Positions 1-6,009 are shown, numbered from the stretch's first letter. The stretch is 8,735 nt of DNA from Sphingomonas sp. (GCA_021154945.1 JAJNQF010000401.1:1-8735); one strand, 5' to 3'. Notes: generated by a model not told the origin, from the letters alone. A program made the numbers and translations.

Positions 1-1
1 G

Positions 2-1654
2 ATCGTCGCGACCGAACTGGTCGCGCGGGCCCTGGAACTGATCCCGATCCCGGCTGCCCATGTGGTCGTCAACGGCGGCGTGTTCGATCTCTTCGCGATG
101 AACCGCGCCTATCGTCTCGCCGGGCTTGGCGTGGTTGCCGAGCGATCGCCGATGATCGCGGATCTCGGACCGCGCATCCTGGCATTCCTGGAATCGGCCA
201 GCCTCCGGTCGGATTTCGAGTGGACCCTGGGCGATGTCATCGACTGCCGCTATTACCGGGTGACGATCGCGCGGACGTTCGCGTCGTTCCGCGATCGCTG
301 CACGATCAGCTTCATCGACCAGACTTCGCAGGTCCAGACCGAGCGCAGCCTGCGCCGTGAGATGACCACCGACAGCCTGACCGGTTTGCCCAACCGCGAG
401 GGATTCGAGGAACTGATCGAGGACGTCGAGGATCGCAGCGTCAGCGCGGTTCTCGCGGTCGATCTCGATCGGTTCGGGCGGCTGAACTCGTGTCTCGGTT
501 CGCTTGCCGGCGACGAGCTGCTGATCACCGTCGCGCGCCGGATCAAGGGAGCGTTGCGCGCGCGCGACACGCTTGCACGGATCGGCGGTGACCAGTTCGG
601 CATCCTGATGACGATCGATACCGATCGTGAGGAAGCGCATGCACTGGCCGAGCGGATCCAGCGTACGCTCACCGCACCATTTCGACTGACCGATTACGAG
701 ATCAGCGTCGAATGCTCGGTCGGGATCGCCTATGGCGCGGACGAAGCGAGCGACGTCGCCGAACTGATCCGTCACGCGCAGTTCGCGGTGAAGCGGGCGA
801 AGGCGAGCGGGCTGGCCGAAAGCTATCTGCCGCAGGATTTCGCGATCGCGCGTGCGCAGTTCGGCATGGAGACCGCCCTGCGGCGCGCGATCGAAAATCG
901 CGAACTTCGGCTGGCGTATCAACCGATCTGCGACTTGGCGACCGGTCGGATCGTGGCTTTCGAAGCGCTTGCGCGGTGGACCGACGAACAGGGCCGTCGG
1001 CACTGTCCGACCGAGTTCATTCCGGTCGCCGAGGAATCGGGGCTGATCGTGCCGCTGGGGCGCTGGGCGATCGACGAGGCCGCGCGAACGCTCGCCGCAT
1101 GGGATGCGCGGCACGGTGCGGCTTGTGGGGTGAAATTCGCGGTCAACCTGTCGGCGATCCAGTTGCAGCGCGACGACATCGCCCCGGTGCTGGAGGCGGC
1201 GCTGGCATCGACCGGGCTGACCGGCGACCGGTTTACGCTGGAACTGACCGAGAGCGCGATTGTGACCGACCCGGATCGGATCGCCGGGACCATGCACGCG
1301 CTGAAGGCGTTGGGAACGACGCTGGCGATGGACGATTTCGGAACGGGATATTCCAACCTCGCCTATCTGCAGAAGCTGCCGATCGACGTGCTGAAGATCG
1401 ACCGCAGTTTCGTTACCGAGATGCTGGCCGACCGCGACAAGGTATCGATCGTCCGCGCGATTTTGAGCCTGGCGCAGGCGCTGGGGATGAAGACGACCGC
1501 CGAGGGGATCGAGACCAACGAACTCGCGCAGACGCTGGCGGCGCTCGGGTGCACGTTCGGGCAGGGATATTTCTATGCCAAGCCGCTCGAGGCGGAAGCG
1601 GCATATGCGATGATCGGTGCGGGTGGGGGCCTGTCGCCGTTCACTCAAGGTTGA
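2..1654 (+). CDS. PAS-GGDEF-EAL cyclic-di-GMP signalling protein (5' partial)
   Basis: The reading frame is open to the left edge, so the gene starts outside the window; the GTG at 62 is internal. With residue 1 at base 2, residues ~1-110 look like a PAS sensor fold, followed by a GGDEF domain (~120-275) and a C-terminal EAL domain (~285-540). The EAL domain carries the residues expected for c-di-GMP hydrolysis: E in FEALARW (321), N in NLS (382), ELTES, the DD of DDFGTGYS (444-445), K in VLKIDRSF (465), E in AEGIET (501) and QGY (521). The GGDEF signature is GGDQF (195-199): the fourth residue, normally a metal-ligand Glu, is Gln. The product-inhibition motif RxxD is kept (RARD, 186-189), five residues upstream. 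I infer a PAS-regulated phosphodiesterase whose GGDEF half may be mainly regulatory, binding GTP or c-di-GMP, although weak cyclase activity cannot be excluded. Stop TGA at 1652-1654. No transmembrane segment is seen in the visible part. Confidence 0.93.
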   Translation: MVATELVARALELIPIPAAHVVVNGGVFDLFAMNRAYRLAGLGVVAERSPMIADLGPRILAFLESASLRSDFEWTLGDVIDCRYYRVTIARTFASFRDRCTISFIDQTSQVQTERSLRREMTTDSLTGLPNREGFEELIEDVEDRSVSAVLAVDLDRFGRLNSCLGSLAGDELLITVARRIKGALRARDTLARIGGDQFGILMTIDTDREEAHALAERIQRTLTAPFRLTDYEISVECSVGIAYGADEASDVAELIRHAQFAVKRAKASGLAESYLPQDFAIARAQFGMETALRRAIENRELRLAYQPICDLATGRIVAFEALARWTDEQGRRHCPTEFIPVAEESGLIVPLGRWAIDEAARTLAAWDARHGAACGVKFAVNLSAIQLQRDDIAPVLEAALASTGLTGDRFTLELTESAIVTDPDRIAGTMHALKALGTTLAMDDFGTGYSNLAYLQKLPIDVLKIDRSFVTEMLADRDKVSIVRAILSLAQALGMKTTAEGIETNELAQTLAALGCTFGQGYFYAKPLEAEAAYAMIGAGGGLSPFTQG

Positions 1655-1727
1655 GCGCTGGTAATTCAACGGCCGACGGCACCCGGGCTACTACCGTCGA
1701 GGCAACAGCCACGGTCATCCACAACTA

Positions 1728-1813
1728 CCGTCATCCCAGCGAAAGCTGGGATCTCATCGTGCGGGTCTCGGCGTTAGCCAACCGGGATACCCCAGCTTCC
1801 GCTGGGGTGACGG
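1728..1813. repeat. Palindromic intergenic repeat, family 1, copy A
   Basis: The ends are inverted repeats: the left arm starts CCGTCATCCCAGCG, and the right arm read on the minus strand starts CCGTCACCCCAGCG. The arms stay matched over about 26 bases with a few differences. Each arm also folds on itself: CCCAGC-GAAA-GCTGGG at 1735-1750, and a CCCCAGC/GCTGGGG stem with TTCC loop on the right. The element can therefore form one long stem or two small hairpins. No target-site duplication is evident. The end sequence matches a dispersed palindrome type I recall as frequent in sphingomonads and other alphaproteobacteria. A second copy lies at 5878-5973. Confidence 0.85.
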
Positions 1814-1851
1814 ATTTGGGGCGGGTGGCGCCGGCATTGGGAATCACCGCT

Positions 1852-1871
1852 CGGCGAAGTATGGCTCGCCG
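1852..1871 (-). terminator. Possible hairpin terminator downstream of cca
   Basis: CGGCGA (1852-1857) pairs with TCGCCG (1866-1871) across an 8-base loop, 26 bases past the cca stop codon on the minus strand. There is no U-rich tail, so this is a weak candidate for an end point or an RNA-stabilising 3' structure. Confidence 0.25.
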
Positions 1872-1876
1872 CTCCG

Positions 1877-1916
1877 GCACTTCAGCACTTCCGCAACTTA
1901 GCAACTCAGAGCTTCA
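1877..1916. repeat. Imperfect 8-bp tandem repeat across the cca stop codon
   Basis: Five consecutive 8-base units start at 1877, 1885, 1893, 1901 and 1909. The first reads GCACTTCA and the fourth GCAACTCA; all begin with G and share a C/A-CTT/CTC core. The TAA stop of cca (1898-1900, minus strand) lies inside the third unit, so the last few codons of cca (ending Ala-Leu-Ser-Cys) are built from repeat units. Because 8 is not a multiple of 3, gain or loss of a unit would change the C-terminal frame. Confidence 0.6.
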
Positions 1917-3079
1917 GCCACCATCTGATCTGCGATCGCCGCGACGCGTTCCGCATCCGGAAAGCCTTCCGCGATCCACTGCGTTTCGACCTGTCGCAGC
2001 ATCGCCGCGACGTCCGGGCCCTTGCGCAGACCGCGTTCCACGAGGGCCCCCCCGGAGAACGGGAAGGCGGGGGGCGTCCAGTCCTTGATCGGGGAAACGT
2101 CTTCGCCCGCGATCAGCAGCCGGTCGATCGCGACGGTCATGCCGGCGCGGTAGGCAAGCGCCTGCGGGCCTTCGGTGCCGGGCCCGGCGGTGGCGGCGAT
2201 CAGACGTTTGCGGTCGGTGTTCGACAGCTTCAGGCGCGCGCCGACCGCTTCGGCTGCAGCGGGGGCGATCGTCATGGCGAGGCGGCGGATCGGGTCGGGT
2301 GCGATACCCGCTGCCGTCTCGCGCCCGGCGAGTAGAGCGAGACGCTCCGCACCCGCCGCGTCGATCTCGGGCAGGACCGCGCGGAAAATACCGCGCTCGA
2401 CCATCAAGGCGACCACCGGCACCGCGTTGGCGGCGATCAGCAGCTTCAGCACCTCGCTCGCGACACGTTCGCGGGAGAGCGCCATCAGATCGTTCGCACG
2501 GGTGGTACAGGCTTCCAGCCCGGCTTCGTCGATCGTCGTGCCGAACCGGGCGTGGAAACGGAAGAAGCGGAGGATGCGCAGATGATCCTCAGCGATCCGC
2601 TGCAACGGGTCGCCGATGAAGCGCACGCGTCGTGCCGCCAAGTCGTCGAGGCCACCGAAATAATCGAAAATCTCGCCTGTCGCCGGATCTGCGTAGAGCG
2701 CGTTCATCGTGAAGTCGCGCCGCGCGGCATCCTCGCGCCAGTCGTCGGTATAGGCGATGATCGCGTGGCGGCCGTCGGTCGAGACGTCGCGGCGCAGCGT
2801 CGTTACTTCGACCGGACCCGCGGGGGTGACCGCGGTGATCGTGCCGTGCGCGAGGCCGGTCGGGACCGCCTTGATCCGCGCGTCCTGGAGACGCTCGATC
2901 ACCTCCTGCGGGGGCAGGCGCGTGGCGATATCGACATCGGCGACGTCGATCCCGAGCAGCGTGTCGCGCACCGCTCCGCCGACGAAGCGGGACTCGCCCT
3001 CGGTTGCCCCGAGAACCTTGGTCAGTGCTTCGAGACCGTCACGATCGCGCCACGGCGCGGCCAGGAGTATCAAGACCAC
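1898..3079 (-). CDS. cca: CCA tRNA nucleotidyltransferase (class II polynucleotide adenylyltransferase family)
   Basis: This cytoplasmic enzyme adds or repairs the 3'-terminal CCA of tRNAs using CTP and ATP. From the GTG at 3079 it has 393 residues, normal for the family. The head domain shows FVGGAVRD (~32-39), the metal-binding DVDIAT (Asp 48 and 50), RRDFTMNAL (~120-128) and EDHLRILRFFRFHARF (~164-179), which together mark a class II tRNA nucleotidyltransferase/poly(A) polymerase. Alphaproteobacteria usually have one such gene, which argues for CCA addition over polyadenylation, but motifs alone do not fully separate the two. The start is uncertain. The frame is open back to a GTG at 3145, but homology-like sequence begins near APWRDRDGLEAL, so GTG 3079 or TTG 3073 is more likely. 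No good Shine-Dalgarno site precedes either, which fits translational coupling to the overlapping Nudix gene (stop at 3070-3072). The C-terminus runs into an octamer repeat. Confidence 0.92.
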   Translation of the reverse strand: MVLILLAAPWRDRDGLEALTKVLGATEGESRFVGGAVRDTLLGIDVADVDIATRLPPQEVIERLQDARIKAVPTGLAHGTITAVTPAGPVEVTTLRRDVSTDGRHAIIAYTDDWREDAARRDFTMNALYADPATGEIFDYFGGLDDLAARRVRFIGDPLQRIAEDHLRILRFFRFHARFGTTIDEAGLEACTTRANDLMALSRERVASEVLKLLIAANAVPVVALMVERGIFRAVLPEIDAAGAERLALLAGRETAAGIAPDPIRRLAMTIAPAAAEAVGARLKLSNTDRKRLIAATAGPGTEGPQALAYRAGMTVAIDRLLIAGEDVSPIKDWTPPAFPFSGGALVERGLRKGPDVAAMLRQVETQWIAEGFPDAERVAAIADQMVAEALSC

Positions 3080-3666
3080 CTCAGGCGACGGGCGAGGTTG
3101 ACGATCATCGCGGCGGTCGCGCCCCAGATGCGGCGCTCGTTCCACATGATCTCGTAATAATGCCGGTCATGGCCCTGCCATTCGAGCGTCGCCTCGACGT
3201 GGTTCGCCTCGTCGAGGAGAAACGCGAGCGGCACTTCGAAGACGCTGGCGACTTCGGCCTCGCTCGGGGTGAACACCAGGTCGGGCGGTATGATGCCGAT
3301 CACCGGCGTCACCTGGAAACCGGTGACGGTGCGGTAGCTGTCCGCCTCGCCGATCACCCGGACCTCATCGCGCGGGAGAGCGATTTCCTCCTCGGCTTCA
3401 CGAAGCGCGGCGGTGACCACGTCCTCGCCGGGATCGATCCGACCGCCGGGGAACGCGATCTGGCCTGGGTGGCGGCTCATCGTGTCGGTACGCTGGGTCA
3501 GGATCACGCCGGGATCGGCGCGGTCGGTGACCGCGATCAGCACCGCGGCGGGGAGCAGCGTGTCGGCGGCGGTCAGGTCGCCGTCATGCTGGTCGCCGGT
3601 GAGCAAGATCATGTGCGAGCCGGCGCCCTTCGCCAGCGCTGCGGTCAGCCGTTCCGTCAAACTCAT
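3070..3666 (-). CDS. CoA pyrophosphatase-like Nudix hydrolase
   Basis: A 198-residue Nudix protein. The Nudix box is clear: G75, E81, then R89-E90-A-E-E93-E94, fitting GX5EX7REUXEEXGU except that the last Gly is Ala96. It is preceded by the signature of the CoA-hydrolysing subgroup, seen here as ILTQR (55-59) and RHPGQIAFPGG (65-75). Members of that group (NudL/YeaB type) cleave CoA or its derivatives to 3',5'-ADP and phosphopantetheine compounds with Mg2+ or Mn2+; the exact substrate is inferred. The ATG overlaps the DUF1285 stop as ATGA, with GGAG 8 nt upstream, so the two are translationally coupled. The 3' end overlaps the probable start of cca. No signal peptide or membrane segment is seen. 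Confidence 0.9.
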   Translation of the reverse strand: MSLTERLTAALAKGAGSHMILLTGDQHDGDLTAADTLLPAAVLIAVTDRADPGVILTQRTDTMSRHPGQIAFPGGRIDPGEDVVTAALREAEEEIALPRDEVRVIGEADSYRTVTGFQVTPVIGIIPPDLVFTPSEAEVASVFEVPLAFLLDEANHVEATLEWQGHDRHYYEIMWNERRIWGATAAMIVNLARRLRWS

Positions 3667-4229
3667 GCGGCAGGCTCCAGCGGGAAGAACGCCCCGTCGC
3701 TCCAGATGCCCGGTGTCTCCGCGTCATCGGCGATCGCGCGCTCGGCGAGTTCGTAATAGACCGAGCGCACGACCAGCGCCTCCATCCCGCCGCGCACGAC
3801 GAGATACGGACGCGGGCCATCGGTATCCTCGACGAAGCGCAGTGGATGCTCGGGACCCGCGGTAACGAGATCGCCGGTGTTGAGCCGGAACGCGAGTTTC
3901 GAGTCGCGACCGGTGCCCTCGGCCTTCATCTCGACCGCGATGAAGGGCGCGTCCTCGACCTCGATATCGAGCTTTTCGACGGGCGTGACGAGCACGTGGC
4001 TGCCATCGGCCTCGCGGCGCAGGATCGTCGAGAACAGCCGGACCATCGGCGGGCGTCCGATCGGCGAGCCCTGGTGATACCAGGTGCCGTCGCGCGCGAT
4101 CCGCATCTCGCTGTCACCGCAATGCGTCGGGTTCCATTTCTCGACCGGCGGGAGCTTGGCTTCCTCGACGAGCTTGGCGATCTCGGCGAGACTTAAGGAG
4201 GCGATATCGGGGATGGGATCCATGGGCAT
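3663..4229 (-). CDS. DUF1285 family protein
   Basis: This 188-residue soluble protein has features I recognise from DUF1285: the N-terminal LPPVEKWNPTHCGDSEMRIARDGTW region (two parts, ~26-36 and ~37-49), then GSPIGRPPMVRLFSTILRRE (~54-73), a VTPVEKLDIEVEDAPF strand pair, and a C-terminal RPYLVVRGGMEALVVRSVYYEL. No catalytic residues are known to me for the family, so no function is assigned. Two in-frame ATGs lie at the start (4229 and 4223). I use the first; neither has a strong Shine-Dalgarno site. It sits 43 nt after the GNAT gene and overlaps the Nudix gene by 4 nt. I recall DUF1285, CoA-type Nudix and CCA transferase genes recurring together in alphaproteobacteria, which suggests co-expression but not a defined pathway. 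Confidence 0.85.
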   Translation of the reverse strand: MPMDPIPDIASLSLAEIAKLVEEAKLPPVEKWNPTHCGDSEMRIARDGTWYHQGSPIGRPPMVRLFSTILRREADGSHVLVTPVEKLDIEVEDAPFIAVEMKAEGTGRDSKLAFRLNTGDLVTAGPEHPLRFVEDTDGPRPYLVVRGGMEALVVRSVYYELAERAIADDAETPGIWSDGAFFPLEPAA

Positions 4230-4272
4230 GGCGGCGGACTAGGCGGGCCGGGGGGCCAGGTAAAGCGGCGGC

Positions 4273-4800
4273 TTATGCGGATGCGGTGACCGGTATCGTA
4301 ACCGGTACGCGTGCACCGAGCATGCCGGGTGTGTTCGGGACCGCGTCGCCGCGTGCGAGCAGGCGGTGGCGTTCGACTGGACCCGGTGCGCTCCAATGCG
4401 CGGTTCGATCGGCGGTGAAGCCGAAGAAGCGGCCGTAATAATCCGGATCGCCGATCAGCATCAGCGCACCGTCGAGGCCGTGCGCGGCTGCCGCATCGAG
4501 CGCGTGCGTCATCAAGCGGCGGCCGATCCCGTCGCCCTGGTGGGTCGGCTCGACCGCGACCGGGCCGAGCATGACGAGTGGCGTTTCGACCCCGTCCTGG
4601 ATCAGCGCGATCGGCCAGCATTGGATCGAGCCCACGAGGGCGCCGTCCTCGATCGCCGCGAAGCTGAGGGCGGCGATTGCCTCGCCAGCGCCGCGGATCG
4701 TGTAGGCGGTGCGGCGAAATCGGTCCGGCCCGAACGCGCGATCGAGCAGCGACTCGACCATGGCCGGATCGATGCTGTCGAGGGGGACGAGAGTGATCAC
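4273..4800 (-). CDS. GNAT family N-acetyltransferase
   Basis: A 175-residue protein of the Gcn5-related acetyltransferase superfamily, which transfers acetyl from acetyl-CoA to an amine. The acetyl-CoA-binding motif A is visible as LGPVAVEP followed by HQGDGIGRRLM (Q88, G89, G91, G93, matching Q/RxxGxG/A). Further on, GDPDYYGRFFGF is typical of the YhbS-like subgroup. The substrate cannot be deduced. I chose the GTG at 4800 because AGGAG lies 5 nt upstream and the GNAT fold begins right there (ITLVPLDS). The frame stays open to 5103, but that extension is translated palindromic repeat and low-complexity Pro/Arg sequence, not protein. The gene leads the minus-strand cluster and is followed 43 nt later by DUF1285. 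Confidence 0.9.
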   Translation of the reverse strand: MITLVPLDSIDPAMVESLLDRAFGPDRFRRTAYTIRGAGEAIAALSFAAIEDGALVGSIQCWPIALIQDGVETPLVMLGPVAVEPTHQGDGIGRRLMTHALDAAAAHGLDGALMLIGDPDYYGRFFGFTADRTAHWSAPGPVERHRLLARGDAVPNTPGMLGARVPVTIPVTASA

Positions 4801-4858
4801 GGCATCTCCTGCCCCCGGACGTGCCGAGCGACGGCGCGCGGGCGATGGGGGGCAGCGC

Positions 4859-4886
4859 GCTTTAAACTCGGTGCGGCTGAACGCAA
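4859..4886 (-). promoter_or_regulatory. Weak candidate promoter for the GNAT-DUF1285-Nudix-cca cluster
   Basis: Read on the minus strand, TTGCGT (4886-4881) and TAAAGC (4864-4859) are separated by 16 bases. The run TTTAAA at 4861-4866 is a rare A/T patch in GC-rich surroundings, about 60 bases before the GTG. The match to consensus is poor (about half at each box), so this is only a candidate. Confidence 0.22.
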
Positions 4887-4958
4887 GGATAACCGGCGGG
4901 GGTGGGGAGGCTTGCGGTGAAAACGCCGCTACTCTGAGTGATCGAGGGCGGACCACCA

Positions 4959-5087
4959 CGATCCTCCCCCGCCAGGGGGAGGTGGCTGGCGTTTGCCGGA
5001 CGGAGGGGGAGGAAAGCGATGACCGCTGTTCCGTGTCCTCCCCCTCCGTCACCTTCGGTGCCACCTCCCCCTGGCGGGGGAGGATCG
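4959..5087. repeat. 129-bp nested palindromic repeat, family 2
   Basis: The outer 28 bases (4959-4986) are a perfect inverted repeat of 5060-5087. Inside, 4999-5013 and 5036-5050 form a second perfect 15-base inverted repeat (GACGGAGGGGGAGGA and its complement). Each outer arm also folds on itself as CCTCCCCC-GCCA-GGGGGAGG. The spacers between outer and inner arms differ (12 bases on the left, 9 on the right), so the arms are conserved while the spacers are not. The structure resembles a mobile palindromic or REP/MITE-like element. I recall this GGGGGAGG-type palindrome as abundant between genes of sphingomonads and Caulobacter relatives. No transposase or clear target-site duplication is present. 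Confidence 0.88.
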
Positions 5088-5163
5088 CGTAAGCAATCAG
5101 CAAGCGCGTCTGACTTCGAAGACCCGACTTTCATCTCGCGGCGCGTCTGCTAGAGGCGCGACG

Positions 5164-5535
5164 ATGGAAGACAGTCTTCAACTCGAAGTCCACGATCTCG
5201 AAGTGCAGGTCCTGACCGGCATCTATTCGGAGGAGACGCACCTGCCGCAGCCGCTGCGGATCTCGCTGACCGTCGACATGGTGTGCCCCAAGCGGTTCGA
5301 CCCCGATACGCCGTTGTCGGCGTCGAAGAATTACCTCGATCTGAAGAATGCGGCGACCACCGCGCTACCTCCGGGCGTGCACTTCACGCTGATCGAGGGC
5401 GTGGCGGATCATATCTGCGAGACGCTGTTCCTGCAGGACGCGCGGGTGTTGCGCGTGAAGGTGAAGATCGTGAAGCTGGCGATCGCCGAGGCGGACGAGG
5501 CGATCGGCGTGACCCTCGTCCGCCACCGCCGCTGA
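5164..5535 (+). CDS. folB: Dihydroneopterin aldolase
   Basis: A 123-residue protein of the FolB family, which converts 7,8-dihydroneopterin to 6-hydroxymethyl-7,8-dihydropterin and glycolaldehyde in cytoplasmic folate synthesis, usually as an octamer. Family marks are GIYSEE with its conserved Glu (23 or 24), NYLDLK with Tyr57, FTLIEGVADHICE with Glu78, and VKIVKLAI with the catalytic-type Lys104, followed by EAIGVTLVR. Length is typical. The ATG at 5164 has AGAGG 7 nt upstream. The ordinary family motif after the Lys is a Pro (KP); here it is KL, a minor change. Some FolB-like proteins act as epimerases or on related pterins, so the exact activity is inferred. The next gene starts 4 nt downstream, so the two are probably co-transcribed. 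Confidence 0.92.
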   Translation: MEDSLQLEVHDLEVQVLTGIYSEETHLPQPLRISLTVDMVCPKRFDPDTPLSASKNYLDLKNAATTALPPGVHFTLIEGVADHICETLFLQDARVLRVKVKIVKLAIAEADEAIGVTLVRHRR

Positions 5536-5539
5536 CGCC

Positions 5540-5827
5540 GTGCGCCTGACGCTCGAACCGGGTGGCGAACCGGGTGGGGATATCGCCGCGCTGGTGCGGG
5601 GGGCGGTTGGCGAGTCGCTAGTGGTCGTGATTCCGGCGGCGCTGGATGCGCTGGCGATGGCGCTGGCGAAGGCTGCGATCGGCCCGCTCGCGGTAGAATT
5701 GGCGCCCGCGACTCGGGTGAATGCGGTGGTGCTTGAGGAGGGCGGCGACCCCGCTGACGTCGATGCGGCGGTCGCGTTTCTCGAGCAGGCGCGGTCGACC
5801 ACGGGTCAATTGATCGAGATACGCTGA
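5540..5827 (+). CDS. Small SDR-like (Rossmann-type) protein, catalytic region absent
   Basis: A 95-residue frame begins with GTG 4 nt after the folB stop. Residues 49-63 (PLAVELAPATRVNAV) closely resemble the 'ALAVELAP..IRVNAV' segment of classical short-chain dehydrogenases. Residues 71-94 (ADVDAAVAFLEQA, then TTGQLIEI) resemble their C-terminal 'VAAAVAFL...YVTGQ.I.V' segment. Missing are the NAD(P)-binding TGxxxGxG, the NNAG strand and the catalytic Ser/YxxxK, so dehydrogenase activity is not expected. The coding frame is intact and coupled to folB. I recall similarly short 'Rossmann fold' proteins next to folB in sphingomonads, which would suggest a retained protein and not fresh decay. 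The role is unknown; a partner or regulator of a pteridine enzyme is speculation. No signal peptide is seen. Confidence 0.75.
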   Translation: MRLTLEPGGEPGGDIAALVRGAVGESLVVVIPAALDALAMALAKAAIGPLAVELAPATRVNAVVLEEGGDPADVDAAVAFLEQARSTTGQLIEIR

Positions 5828-5877
5828 CCTGGTGCCGTTATCGGCAAGTCGGGTTCGTATCTTCCGATCCACCGTAA

Positions 5878-5973
5878 CCGTCATTCCCGCGAAGGCGGGG
5901 ACCCATATTGGCTAGCCGGTCGATAGAATTGCCAACCCTTGAGGATCTGGGTCCCCGCCTCCGCGGAGATGAC
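5878..5973. repeat. Palindromic intergenic repeat, family 1, copy B
   Basis: The left arm CCGTCATTCCCGCG (then AAGGCGGGGACCCA) is matched by the right arm at 5948-5973 read on the minus strand, with 23 of 26 bases identical. The arms face each other across about 42 bases. The outer end CCGTCAT and the GCGAA core are shared with copy A at 1728-1813, so both belong to one family. Like copy A, it lies between two genes that end towards each other. Confidence 0.82.
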
Positions 5974-5978
5974 TGACA

Positions 5979-5998
5979 GCCGTCGGAGCTTCGACGGC
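5979..5998. terminator. Possible hairpin terminator in a convergent gap
   Basis: GCCGTCG (5979-5985) pairs perfectly with CGACGGC (5992-5998) over a 6-base loop. On the plus strand it is followed by CGTCAATTTCTCT, moderately T-rich, so it could end the folB transcript. On the minus strand it lies 11 bases past the stop of the exported-protein gene, but without a T tail. Confidence 0.35.
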
Positions 5999-6009
5999 CG
6001 TCAATTTCT

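Larger units (their letters stand above)
1655..1897. other. Convergent intergenic region between the GGDEF-EAL gene and cca
   Basis: No gene is supported in these 243 bases. They hold a palindromic repeat (1728-1813), a small hairpin (1852-1871) and the first part of an octamer tandem array (1877-1916). A plus-strand reading frame runs through here from inside the upstream gene, but it is an Arg-rich out-of-frame shadow. No U-tract terminator is visible for either gene, so the palindromes are the only termination candidates. Confidence 0.7.
4801..5163. other. Divergent intergenic region between the GNAT gene and folB
   Basis: These 363 bases contain no credible gene. They must hold the promoters of the minus-strand cluster and of folB, with a 129-bp nested palindrome in between (4959-5087). 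Open frames here translate the palindrome into Pro/Gly/Ser/Arg-rich peptides and should be ignored. No strong sigma-70 promoter stands out on either side; a weak one for the GNAT side is listed separately. On the folB side, only 76 bases remain between the palindrome and the ATG. Confidence 0.75.

Noticed and set aside
62..64. GTG at 62 as the start of the GGDEF-EAL protein
   Set aside because: The frame is open to the window edge and PAS-like sequence continues upstream of it, so the real start is outside.
712..2088. 458-codon plus-strand open frame overlapping the GGDEF-EAL gene
   Set aside because: It is an out-of-frame, Arg/Gly/Asp-rich shadow of a gene with clear domains, and runs on into intergenic repeat sequence.
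2552..3157. 201-codon plus-strand frame opposite cca
   Set aside because: Antisense shadow in GC-rich DNA; no domain, and cca on the other strand has all family motifs.
3004..3756. 250-codon plus-strand frame opposite the Nudix gene
   Set aside because: Antisense to a well-supported Nudix protein; composition is shadow-like (rich in Arg, His, Asp and Gly).
4709..5153. Several frames on both strands inside the GNAT-folB intergenic region
   Set aside because: They translate the 129-bp palindrome into Pro/Gly/Ser/Arg-rich peptides, a known type of false call.
5365..5884. Minus-strand frames opposite folB and the mini-SDR gene
   Set aside because: Ser/Ala/Arg-rich shadows; the plus-strand genes carry recognisable family motifs and are tightly spaced.
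1728..5973. Repeated palindromes as a CRISPR array
   Set aside because: Copies are single, far apart and lack regular spacers; no cas genes are present.
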